Source of the DNA: JANRKN01 sp033763435
Lineage (GTDB): Bacteria; Planctomycetota; Phycisphaerae; Phycisphaerales; UBA1924
Assembly: GCA_033763435.1 (NCBI GenBank)
Contig: JANRKN010000055.1
Coordinates: 1-14,299 of the forward strand
Reading direction: 5' to 3'
Length of the DNA stretch: 14,299 bases
Both the position numbers and the translations under genes were made by a program. Positions within the stretch are counted from its first letter, which is position 1; each line of letters begins with the position of its first letter. Shown in pieces: positions 7,195 through 14,279 of this stretch. The notes beneath the pieces were generated by a model. That model did not search any database. It was not told where the DNA came from and was given only the letters and a program-made list of their open reading frames with translations.

Positions 7195-8574
7195 TCAGGC
7201 GTAGCGGCCCTCGCGGTGTTCGGGGAGGAAGAACTCGTAGATCAGCCGGTCGGCGTTCATGAGCGCCTCGCGGGTGAAGGTGATGCGCCCGGGATCGTCG
7301 ACGAGCGCGCCCATCGCCTCAAGCTTGCCAAGCGCCTCGGCAAACCGCACGCGCGGATCAACGCCGAACTTCTTCGTGAAGGCCTCGATCGAGACGCTGC
7401 CGTTCTTCAGCTGAAGCGCGATCTCGCGGATGTACCGCTCGCTGTCGCTCAGGCCATACGCCCGATAGACCGGCAGCTGGCCAGCCTGGAGAGACTGGAT
7501 GTACGGATCAAAGTGGTGGTCGTTCTGATAGTTCACGCCGCGGAGGTGCCCGAAGCTCGAAACGCCCACGGAAAGCAGGTCGGAGCCATCGAACAGGCCC
7601 TGGCGATACAGGAACTTGGTCGTGCTCGGGTTCTTCGTGACGGTCGTCGCCGCGGTCACGGTGTAGCCCGCGCTCTCGAAGGTCGAGAACGCCCGCTGCA
7701 CCCACCGGCGCTTGGTCGCCCAGTCGGCAACCGGCGCGACCAGCGAGCCCGAGGCCTTCATCTGCTGGTAGATCGTCGTGTTGTACGGGATCTCCATCTG
7801 ATAGATCGTCACCGAGTCGGGCCCGAGCGCGAGCGTGCGGGCGACGGTGTCGTCCCACAGCGCGTCTGTCTCTTCGAGCATGCCGGCGATCAGGTCGACG
7901 TTGATCTGCGCAAAGCCCATCGCGCGCGCCGTCTCAAACGCCCGGAAGACTTCCTTGCTGCGGTGGGCGCGCCCGTTGATCTCGAGGATGCGGTCGTCGA
8001 GGTGCTCGATGCCCAGCGAGAGGCGCGTGACACCTAGCTCGCGCAGCGTGCGGAGCTTGGTCTCGTTCAGCGTCCCGGGCTCGCCCTCAAAGGCGATCTC
8101 CTCGGCCTGATCCCAGGGCAGGATGCGCTTCATGCCGTCGGTCAGGTACCGGAGCTGATCGGGCGACAGGTACGAGGGCGTCCCTCCGCCGAAGTAGATG
8201 AACTTGGGCTTGCGGCCCGCGATGAGCCGCGTGCGGGCGTACGTCTCAAGCTCGGCAAGCGCGGCATCGAGATACGAGCGGATCTCGCGAGAGTTCTTGT
8301 CGGTGTACACGCGGAAGTAGCAGAAATGGCAGCGCTTCCTGCAGAAGGGGATATGCAGATAGACGCCCAGGTCCGTGCCCGCGACGGGCTCCTGCGCGAG
8401 CGCCGCGTGAAGGTCGCGCACGCGCCCGGTCGTCCAGTGACCAAACGGCGGATAGTTCGCGACGAAGTAGTTGCCAACCTCCGTCTGCGCGCCCAGAGGC
8501 TTGGAGGGAGCTTCGGGCGCCGTCGAAGGGGTTGGCGGCGAGGACGCAAGCTGGGGCAGCGCGAAGGTCGTCAT
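7195..8574 (-). CDS. HemN/HemW-family radical SAM protein (coproporphyrinogen III oxidase-like)
   Basis: 459 residues from the ATG at 8574. The frame stays open up to an ATG at 8730, but that would overlap the queC start and the extra residues look random. The radical SAM cluster motif is VYLHIPFCRKRCHFC (71-85), with Cys78, Cys82 and Cys85 binding the [4Fe-4S] cluster. FGGGTPSYL (SAM binding), FEGEPGTL, LSLGIEHLDDRILEINGRAH and INVDLIAGM match the HemN/HemW barrel, and SVGVSSFGHLRGVNYQN plus a winged-helix-like C-terminus (about 385-455) match the HemN C-terminal domain. The fourth Cys of true HemN (CxxxCxxCxC) is absent, as in HemW haem chaperones and in class C radical SAM methylases. A proline-rich N-terminal 25 residues is unusual. 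No clear ribosome site precedes the start. It leads the likely three-gene transcript with the monooxygenase and folD. Precise function unknown. Confidence 0.85.
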   Translation of the reverse strand: MTTFALPQLASSPPTPSTAPEAPSKPLGAQTEVGNYFVANYPPFGHWTTGRVRDLHAALAQEPVAGTDLGVYLHIPFCRKRCHFCYFRVYTDKNSREIRSYLDAALAELETYARTRLIAGRKPKFIYFGGGTPSYLSPDQLRYLTDGMKRILPWDQAEEIAFEGEPGTLNETKLRTLRELGVTRLSLGIEHLDDRILEINGRAHRSKEVFRAFETARAMGFAQINVDLIAGMLEETDALWDDTVARTLALGPDSVTIYQMEIPYNTTIYQQMKASGSLVAPVADWATKRRWVQRAFSTFESAGYTVTAATTVTKNPSTTKFLYRQGLFDGSDLLSVGVSSFGHLRGVNYQNDHHFDPYIQSLQAGQLPVYRAYGLSDSERYIREIALQLKNGSVSIEAFTKKFGVDPRVRFAEALGKLEAMGALVDDPGRITFTREALMNADRLIYEFFLPEHREGRYA

Positions 8575-8697
8575 GTTCGCGTCATCGGCAACGTCTGGGC
8601 GGGTGTTGACGGGGGCGCCGTCTGGAAGGCCCGAATCCGCACGCGGGAAAGCCCATGCCCCCCGCTCTCGGGGAGTCTGCCCGCCAACGTCGCCCTC

Positions 8698-8703
8698 TAC
8701 ACT
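8698..8703 (+). promoter_or_regulatory. Candidate -10 element giving a leaderless queC transcript
   Basis: TACACT ends eight bases before the A of the queC ATG (8712). If used as a -10 hexamer, transcription would start at or within a base or two of the start codon. No Shine-Dalgarno lies before the ATG, in keeping with a leaderless message. No good -35 is visible. Confidence 0.3.
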
Positions 8704-8711
8704 CGATCCGC

Positions 8712-9440
8712 ATGAGCGAAGGTTCACCATCGACCCCGCCCAAGGCGGTCGTGCTGCTCTCGGGCGGGCTGGATTCGGCCTGCGTGCTTGGGCTGGCGCA
8801 GGCCCAGGGCTTCGAGTGCGTCGCGCTGACGTTCGACTATGGGCAGCGCCATCGCCGCGAGCTCGAGGCCGCGCGGGATGTGGCGCGCGCCCGCAACGTG
8901 CGCGACCACCGCGTGCTCAAGCTCGACCTCCGCGCGATCGGCGGCAGCGCGCTCACCAGCGACCTGGCCGTGCCCAAGGACCGCGACGAGGCCGCGATGA
9001 CCTCGCGCGGGCCCGATGCGATCCCGGTCACGTACGTCCCCGCGCGCAACCTCGTCTTCCTCTCGATCGCCGCAGGGCTGGCCGAGGTGGTCGGCGCACG
9101 CGACCTGTTCATCGGCGTCAACGCGGTCGACTACTCGGGCTATCCGGACTGTCGGCCCGAGTTCATCGAGGCGTTCGGTCGCGCGGCCAACCTCGCGACC
9201 AAAGCGGGCGTCGAGGGCCGGGGCCTGAGGCTGCACACGCCGCTGATCTCGTGGAGCAAAGCACGCATCATCGCCGAAGGCGTCCGCGCGGGCGTGGATC
9301 TGGGCCTGACGCACTCCTGCTACGACCCCGACCCGCGGGGCCTGGCCTGCGGACACTGCGACAGCTGCCTGATCCGCGCGCGCGGCTTCCGCGATGCAGG
9401 CGTCGCCGACCCGACGCGCTACGCGGAGGCCCGCGGATGA
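8712..9440 (+). CDS. queC: 7-cyano-7-deazaguanine (preQ0) synthase
   Basis: 242 residues, close to the usual 220-235. QueC uses ATP and ammonia to convert 7-carboxy-7-deazaguanine to preQ0, the nitrile precursor of queuosine in tRNA and of related modified bases. The PP-loop ATPase motif VVLLSGGLDSACVL lies at 13-26, followed by LTFDYGQRHRREL (39-51), PARNLVFLSIAAGLAE (110-125) and GVNAVDYSGYPDCRPEFI (135-152). The zinc site is Cys203, Cys213, Cys216 and Cys219 (CYDPDPRGLACGHCDSC). The ATG at 8712 is chosen because family homology begins ten residues later; an in-frame ATG at 8655 would add 19 residues of no family character. No ribosome site precedes 8712. The stop codon overlaps the queE start as ATGA, so the two are cotranscribed and probably translationally coupled. 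Confidence 0.95.
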   Translation: MSEGSPSTPPKAVVLLSGGLDSACVLGLAQAQGFECVALTFDYGQRHRRELEAARDVARARNVRDHRVLKLDLRAIGGSALTSDLAVPKDRDEAAMTSRGPDAIPVTYVPARNLVFLSIAAGLAEVVGARDLFIGVNAVDYSGYPDCRPEFIEAFGRAANLATKAGVEGRGLRLHTPLISWSKARIIAEGVRAGVDLGLTHSCYDPDPRGLACGHCDSCLIRARGFRDAGVADPTRYAEARG

Positions 9441-10219
9441 CCGGCCTGCCGATGCTGCACGAAGACTCCGGCGACGCGCGCGCCCGCGGCAAGCTGCCGA
9501 TCAGCGAAACGTTCCTCAGCGTGCAGGGCGAAGGCAAGCTCACGGGCGTGCCGAGCGTCTTCATTCGGGTCAGCGGGTGCAACCTGCGCTGCGGGTGGTG
9601 CGATACGCCGTACGCGTCGTGGAAGCCCGAGGGCACGCGCCGATCGATCGCCTCGCTGATCGACGAAGCGCGCGCATCGCCCGCGCGCCATGCCGTACTG
9701 ACCGGCGGCGAACCGATGCTCTTCGAAGCTATCGAGGACCTCTCGCGCGGCCTGCGCGAGTCGGGCTTCCACGTCACGATCGAAACCGCGGGAACGATCT
9801 TCCGCCCGCCCAGCGCGCTCGCGTGTGACCTGCTGAGCCTCAGCCCCAAGCTCGCCAACTCCGCCCCCGCGATCGGGGACCCGCGCGACCCGACCGGCTC
9901 ATGGCGCGCCCGGCACGAGGCGCGCAGACTGCCAATCGAGACGCTGCGGGCGCTCATACACGCCTATGCCGAGCACCAGCTCAAGTTCGTCGTGCCCGCG
10001 GGCGAGGCCGAGCTTGTGCCGGCGCTGGTCGAAATCGAGCGGGTGCTGGCGTCGATCGACGCCCCCGTCCGCGCGAGCGATGTGCTGCTGATGGCCGAGG
10101 GGATCGCGCCCGCGGCGCCGGGCGCGCACGAGGGCGTGGTGCGGGCATGCGTTGAGCGCGGGTGGCGATACTGCCGGCGCGTGCACGTCGATCTCTTCGG
10201 CCACAAGCGCGGCACGTAA
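9437..10219 (+). CDS. queE: 7-carboxy-7-deazaguanine synthase (radical SAM)
   Basis: 260 residues from the ATG at 9437, which overlaps the queC stop (ATGA) and has GGAGG seven bases upstream inside queC. QueE rearranges 6-carboxy-tetrahydropterin to 7-carboxy-7-deazaguanine, the substrate of QueC. It begins the core with SETFLSVQGEGKLTGVPSVF (23-42), which includes the QGEG substrate loop. The radical SAM cluster motif is SGCNLRCGWCDTPYASW, with Cys48, Cys52 and Cys55. LTGGEPM is the SAM-binding GGEP motif. LSLSPKLANS, HQLKFVV and LLMAEG are further QueE features, and the C-terminal RVHVDLFGHKRGT resembles the usual QueE ending (HKxxxxxxxxGT/R). QueD and GTP cyclohydrolase, which supply the substrate, are not in the window. 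The gene faces the dockerin-like gene, with a shared hairpin between them. Confidence 0.95.
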   Translation: MTGLPMLHEDSGDARARGKLPISETFLSVQGEGKLTGVPSVFIRVSGCNLRCGWCDTPYASWKPEGTRRSIASLIDEARASPARHAVLTGGEPMLFEAIEDLSRGLRESGFHVTIETAGTIFRPPSALACDLLSLSPKLANSAPAIGDPRDPTGSWRARHEARRLPIETLRALIHAYAEHQLKFVVPAGEAELVPALVEIERVLASIDAPVRASDVLLMAEGIAPAAPGAHEGVVRACVERGWRYCRRVHVDLFGHKRGT

Positions 10220-10252
10220 CCGGACACAAAGCGCGAGCAGGTGCAAAAGACA

Positions 10253-10276
10253 GCCCCCCGGCGTGAACCGGGGGGC
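10253..10276 (-). terminator. Intrinsic terminator between convergent genes
   Basis: A perfect nine-base stem GCCCCCCGG / CCGGGGGGC with a six-base loop (10262-10267) lies 35 bases after the dockerin-like gene's stop and 33 bases after the queE stop. On the minus strand the stem is followed by TGTCTTTTGC, a modest U-tract, so it best fits termination of the minus-strand gene. On the plus strand no T-run follows, so for queE it may only stabilise the 3' end. Confidence 0.8.
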
Positions 10277-10310
10277 CGTGACGAATCCGAGGTTCCTACC
10301 GAACGGGCGA

Positions 10311-12335
10311 TCAGCAGCCCGACGGGGGAGTGGCGAAGTCGGCAACGAAGGCAACGAAGTCGTCGGAGTCGACGAAGCCCGAACCGTCGTAGTCAGCCGT
10401 CTTCACGCCGAGGTTGAACTGCTCGACGAAGTAGACGAAGTCATCCGAGTCAAGGAAGCCCGAGCCATCAACGTCAGGCCGGCAGGGGCTGACCGTGATG
10501 TACTGACGGCCAGCGATCGTCTGGAAGTTGATCGCCGAGACCTCGCCGAGGTTGCCCGACGAGCCCGAGAGGCCGCCCAGCACCTGGTTCGACCAGAAGT
10601 CGTAGCCGCCGCTCGTGATGGCGCCGGCGATCTTGATCGGGCCCGAGCCGGGGTAGCCAAGCTCAGAGAGGCTGATCGCGACTTCCAGACCCGTCTCGAC
10701 GTCCTGAGCGCCTTCGGCCGAGTCGCCCGTGACGCCGAAGAGGTTCGAGTTGTTGATGATGGCCTGGATCAGGCCAGCGGTGCCGACCGCGGGGGCCGGG
10801 TAGTTGGCCAGCAGGCTGTTGCCCGCGGTGCGCGGAGCGAACTGCGTGAACAGCGCCGCGACCGAGGGAACGGGGGCCGTCTGCTGGTCCAGACGCGTGC
10901 CGTCGTAGGAGAGGGGCGTGGGGAAGGACTTGGCGCCGCCCGCGAACGCGCCGTAGTCGAAGATCGCGCCCGTGTTGAGGTCGCGACGGGGGCCGTTGGC
11001 GCGGAGCACCGCGGCGTTGGAGAAGTGGTTCGGCGCGCCGCCGTTGGTGTAGTTCAGCCAGTAGTCGGCCGAGAAATCTTCCTCGAAGGTGAGGCCGGCC
11101 ATCCGGTTCAGACCGCCGAAGTCGATGTCAACGTTGTCGTTGCGCATCACGTTCTGGCCGGCGTCGAAGCCACCCGCGCCGTCGTCGGTGTCACCGACGT
11201 CGAAGAACAGCGGGAGCTTGTTGAAGTTGGTCTGGAGGTTGCCGGTGACGAGCAGATAGAGCTTGCCGTCGGCGATGCGGCCGTAGGCGCCGTTGATCTC
11301 CGAGCCGCCCGAGATGTTGGGATCACCATTCGGCGGGAGGCAGATGTTCGCGACGCCGGCGGTGTTCGAGTTGTTGAGGTCGATGAGGATGTTGTCGGGG
11401 TTCGTGCCGCCGCTCAGCACGCCGCCGAGGCCCGGCTGGCTGCTGCCGAGGTACGAACCGGCGTTGCCGACGAGGTCAGCGATGTTGGGGAAGTACGTGC
11501 TGTCGCCGCCCTGGCCGAAGGTGATGAAGTGCGACGCCTGGAAGCCAGCATCGAACTTCAGACCGGGCAGCACGCCATCGCCCTGCAGGCGCTGGAGCGA
11601 CTGGAAGTCGACGTCGGGCAGCGTGAGGGCCTGCGTGAGCTGGTTGAAGCCCAGACCCGAGCCGTTGTCGATGAACATCTCGAGCTTGGTGAAGTCGCTG
11701 TTGAGGTTGCCCGTCAGGACGATGTAGAGGTCCGAGCCGTTGACGTAGGCGTAGATGCCGTTGAGCTCCGAACCGTTGGCCGTGGTCGTGAGGCCCTGGT
11801 TGGCGTCGCCGAAGTTCGTGCGGTTGGTCTGGAGAGCCTTGGCCGCGCCATAGGCGGTGTCGACCGAGCCGTCGATCACCGCGGGCGTGCCCGAGCTGGT
11901 GGTCGAGACGGTGACGAACTGGTTGCCGGCGAGCGTCGTGTAGTCGACGCTGCGGGGCTCACCGAGGTTCGAGGTGATGCCGGCGGGCAGGCCGGGGATG
12001 ACCTGGTTGGAGATCGAGTCATGGCCGCCCGAGCTGAGCTGGGCCATGATGCGGATGTTCGAGCCGACCGCGCCCAGCGCGCTGAGCGGAATCTTGAACT
12101 CGATACCCGTGGCGACCGCGGCGGGGTTGCCGCCGAGCGAGTTGGGGTCGCAGGGCGGGGGCGGCGAGTTGTCGCCGAAGCCCGTGGGGTTGTTCTGGAT
12201 CCAGCGCATCGCGCCGTACGGAGAGAACCCGCTGTTGTCCAGGTCGCGCGAGCCGTCGACCGTAATGGTCTGGGCCATCGCGCTGCCGGCGCACGCGACT
12301 AAGGCGGCGGCGGAGAGCAGAACGAACTTCTTCAT
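10311..12335 (-). CDS. Secreted repeat protein with GC-type dockerin-like tail
   Basis: 674 residues from the ATG at 12335, chosen because GGGAG lies seven bases before it and a clear signal peptide begins there (MKKFVLLSAAALVACAGSAM, cleaved near AMA-QT). The frame is open far upstream, but that part is not protein-like. Internal repeats are visible. Unit A at 77-143 and 548-615 shares TGxE, SNQV, NLGE and AGxQxxTVS. Unit B at 188-273 and 344-430 shares GSExNGxY, LYxxxTGNL and KLxxFxD. An opening DG..D..YG motif appears at 26-41 and again at 155-163. The tail (618-674) has two calcium-loop motifs, DVDGSGFLDSDD (621-632) and DYDGSGFVDSDD (648-659), between Cys618 and the terminal Gly-Cys674. 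That matches planctomycete dockerin-like tails thought to fix proteins in surface assemblies. No enzyme motif is seen; a structural or adhesive surface role is inferred. Confidence 0.88.
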   Translation of the reverse strand: MKKFVLLSAAALVACAGSAMAQTITVDGSRDLDNSGFSPYGAMRWIQNNPTGFGDNSPPPPCDPNSLGGNPAAVATGIEFKIPLSALGAVGSNIRIMAQLSSGGHDSISNQVIPGLPAGITSNLGEPRSVDYTTLAGNQFVTVSTTSSGTPAVIDGSVDTAYGAAKALQTNRTNFGDANQGLTTTANGSELNGIYAYVNGSDLYIVLTGNLNSDFTKLEMFIDNGSGLGFNQLTQALTLPDVDFQSLQRLQGDGVLPGLKFDAGFQASHFITFGQGGDSTYFPNIADLVGNAGSYLGSSQPGLGGVLSGGTNPDNILIDLNNSNTAGVANICLPPNGDPNISGGSEINGAYGRIADGKLYLLVTGNLQTNFNKLPLFFDVGDTDDGAGGFDAGQNVMRNDNVDIDFGGLNRMAGLTFEEDFSADYWLNYTNGGAPNHFSNAAVLRANGPRRDLNTGAIFDYGAFAGGAKSFPTPLSYDGTRLDQQTAPVPSVAALFTQFAPRTAGNSLLANYPAPAVGTAGLIQAIINNSNLFGVTGDSAEGAQDVETGLEVAISLSELGYPGSGPIKIAGAITSGGYDFWSNQVLGGLSGSSGNLGEVSAINFQTIAGRQYITVSPCRPDVDGSGFLDSDDFVYFVEQFNLGVKTADYDGSGFVDSDDFVAFVADFATPPSGC

Positions 12336-12364
12336 CACGATTCTCCCAATTCTGTGTGGCCGGT

Positions 12365-12387
12365 CAGACTGGCTTTTCCAGACTGGC
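12365..12387. repeat. Two direct 9-bp repeats in dockerin-like gene leader
   Basis: CAGACTGGC occurs at 12365-12373 and 12379-12387, one and a half helical turns apart (14 bases), 30 to 52 bases before the minus-strand ATG at 12335. TTGACC on the minus strand (12389-12394) just upstream could be a -35, which would put the repeats over the promoter core. This could be a regulator site or part of the leader RNA; the evidence is only positional. Confidence 0.4.
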
Positions 12388-12946
12388 GGGTCAACAACAC
12401 TGGCCGTCAGAGCCCCCGGACCCCGACGACCGAACACTTTGTGACACGCCCGTGGTCCCCCCTTCAGGGCACGGTGCGACGCGCAAAGTCTACATCGAAA
12501 CCACCCTTTTTGGTGCGGCTTCCTTCCATATTTTTGTCGGAAGTCTTCCCCACCACCCCCCTTGGACTGTCCGAGAAGGTGCGCACGGCCCATTTGGGGG
12601 CTCCCCCGGATTGCCACGTCCGAGAACTCTGACCTGCGGACCCGATTTTCCCGATTAGGGATTTTCTCTGGGCGCGAGAAACTTTTCCACGATTCGGAGT
12701 TGCGGGTCCGCGAATCTCTTGACGTCACGTGAAGATTTCCGCTAACGTGCCGACTGTTCCCGGTCGTTGGATCATCTCCAGAGCCCGTGGAACCGGGGGC
12801 GGACCCGTGGCGGATCGTGGGCCTCGAAACCCACCCGCCCGTCCGCAACCGCCAACAATCGAGCGGGGTACAACACCCCGCATCGATCAAAGCGCTGGCC
12901 GCGGGGGAAGCTTCGGCTGGCGCAGGCACGGGTGGGTCGGGCCGGA

Positions 12947-12998
12947 GGTGGGGATAAGGGTGGGCTTGTGGGTGGGGATGGGCGGGACAGGTGGGGAT
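12947..12998 (+). repeat. Three GGTGGGGAT repeats in a G-quadruplex-prone tract
   Basis: GGTGGGGAT occurs at 12947-12955, 12971-12979 and 12990-12998, spaced 24 and 19 bases. Between them, 12970-12986 has four runs of three or more G with loops of one to two bases, which meets the usual pattern for an intramolecular G-quadruplex. The tract ends about 110 bases before the prepilin-like gene start. Confidence 0.6.
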
Positions 12999-13107
12999 GA
13001 GGGCGGGGGCTCGCGGCCGGTTCTCGGCTGACGAGCGAAGCACACCGAGGACTCACGCACGCGTCACATGGGATGTGCGCCGCGGGCGGGAGAAAGAAAG
13101 GTCGATC

Positions 13108-14115
13108 ATGAACACGGACTCTCGCGGCTTACGCCAGCGTTGCCTGGGCTCGCTCGCCACGCGCGGCTTCACCCTCATCGAGCTGCTCGTCGTCATCGCG
13201 ATCATCGCGCTGCTCATCGGCATCCTGCTCCCCGCGCTGGGCAAGGCCCGCGCCGCCGCTCAGACCACCAAGTGCCTCGCCAATGTGCGAGGCATCGGGA
13301 CGGGCATGCAGCTGTACGCCAACGACCAAAAGGGTTGGTTCCCGGTCGTGCAGCCGGCACCCAACCTCCGGTCGAGAACGTCGATCAACGGTCAGTGGCA
13401 GTATGGCGGCCTCGCCGGCTTCTTCTCTCTAAACCAGGTTGGCGACCCGACGGACATCGTCCGTTGGGGAGGGTACGGCAGGGCTACGCCGAGTGCGTAC
13501 ATCGGTGACGACCCGACCAAGCCTGGTTCAAGCACAGCGCTTATGGCACCCTACATCGATTCGTTCGGTGGCCTCGTGTGTCCGGCAGATCGTCAGGACA
13601 TCTGGTACGGCTTCCCGTATGCGCTCATGGACCCCAATGGCATCCCCTCGCTGCAGTCACGCGTTCAAGGTGGCTTTGCTCGCGTACCGAAAGCATCGGC
13701 CAGTGCGACTCAGGTCGTGGGCTGGAATCTTTCGTACCTCTACATCGCCGGCTTGAGGAGTGAGGAGCCGGAGATCATCACGCCTCCGCCGATGTTCGGA
13801 GACGAAACCGATGGTCCCGACGTGTCCGTCCGAGCGTTCTACGGTCCGGGCTCGTCCGGCTCCGCGACGCCCGATGCGACCTTTGCAGGCACGAAGCAGG
13901 GCTACTACTCAAAGAACGACAACCACGGAGATAAGGGTGGAAACTTCATCTTCACCGACGGGCATGGGTCGTTCCTGAACACGAGCATCGTGAATCTGCA
14001 GGATCAGTTCTATCTGAAGAGATCCGACGCGCAAGCACGCGGCATTCAGATGCCCGCAACGAGCATCAACGCGATCAACCCCAACCGCAGTGACAGAGTT
14101 CAGACGATCGACTGA
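13108..14115 (+). CDS. Type IV prepilin/pseudopilin-like protein with H-x-DG motif
   Basis: 335 residues. The ATG at 13108 has GAAAGG about six bases before it; a longer in-frame start at 12991 would add non-protein-like residues. The leader ends at Gly20, and the prepilin peptidase site and helix follow as GFTLIELLVVIAIIALLIG (20-38), with Phe21 as the methylated mature N-terminus and Glu25 as the conserved Glu5. Next come LLPALGKARAAAQTTKCLAN and the NVRGIGTGMQLYANDQKGWFP region, typical of the large planctomycete prepilin-like families. Near the C-terminus, HGDKGGNFIFTDG is an H-X10-DG version of the processing-associated H-X9-DG motif. Such proteins are inserted into the inner membrane, processed and assembled into pilus or type II secretion-like filaments. 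No other pilus gene is visible, so it looks like one of many orphan paralogues. Codon third positions are less strictly G/C than in queC-queE. Confidence 0.92.
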   Translation: MNTDSRGLRQRCLGSLATRGFTLIELLVVIAIIALLIGILLPALGKARAAAQTTKCLANVRGIGTGMQLYANDQKGWFPVVQPAPNLRSRTSINGQWQYGGLAGFFSLNQVGDPTDIVRWGGYGRATPSAYIGDDPTKPGSSTALMAPYIDSFGGLVCPADRQDIWYGFPYALMDPNGIPSLQSRVQGGFARVPKASASATQVVGWNLSYLYIAGLRSEEPEIITPPPMFGDETDGPDVSVRAFYGPGSSGSATPDATFAGTKQGYYSKNDNHGDKGGNFIFTDGHGSFLNTSIVNLQDQFYLKRSDAQARGIQMPATSINAINPNRSDRVQTID

Positions 14116-14279
14116 CGTGCTCTTTTTCACCGAAGATCAGACAGATATTTAATTTTTTCTGAACCTATAGTCTCGATCTCATTGAAGAATATCTGCGATT
14201 CTGGTGTCGTATAGGGTTCGGCGAATCGTGGCATTCTCCGAACACATCGCGCATCAGGAATTCTCTTCAGGAGGTTTCG
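14116..14279 (+). promoter_or_regulatory. AT-rich intergenic stretch with possible promoter
   Basis: From 14131 to 14200 only 23 of 70 bases are G or C, against a strongly GC-rich background. A TATAGT hexamer at 14166-14171, just after a T-rich run (14148-14159), could be a -10 element for the gene starting at 14280, with the T-run acting like an UP element; no -35 match is seen. An inverted repeat CGATTC / GAATCG (14196-14201 and 14222-14227) lies in the leader. No strong terminator for the preceding gene is found. Confidence 0.4.

Larger units (their letters stand above)
12336..13107. promoter_or_regulatory. Long non-coding region between divergent surface-protein genes
   Basis: These 772 bases separate the dockerin-like gene (minus) from the prepilin-like gene (plus). 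Frames here are open on both strands only because of base composition, and their translations are low-complexity. The left part is the 5' leader of the minus gene, with a repeated 9-mer. The middle has short AT-rich patches (around 12525-12540 and 12645-12695) and a palindrome TGACGTCA at 12720-12727. That palindrome lies within TTGACG-N17-CTAACG, a weak plus-strand promoter candidate 360 bases before the prepilin ATG. The right part (12930-13015) is very G-rich. Confidence 0.6.

Noticed and set aside
8575..8730. Upstream start for the radical SAM gene at 8730
   Set aside because: It would overlap the queC start on the other strand, and the added residues show no family similarity.
8471..9436. 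In-frame extension upstream of queE
   Set aside because: It lies in another frame inside queC with Arg-rich translation; queE homology begins right after the ATG at 9437.
10152..12302. 716-codon plus-strand frame opposite the dockerin-like gene
   Set aside because: The translation is dominated by Val/Glu/Arg/Ala repeats that mirror the antisense gene; it has no ribosome site and starts within the end of queE.
12336..13043. Upstream extension of the dockerin-like gene on the minus strand
   Set aside because: The added 236 residues are not protein-like, and the ATG at 12335 has both a good ribosome site and a signal peptide right after it.
14136..14164. TCAGA / TCTGA pair around the T-run after the prepilin gene as a terminator
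   Set aside because: Five weak pairs with a 16-base AT loop, and the T-run lies inside the loop rather than after the stem.
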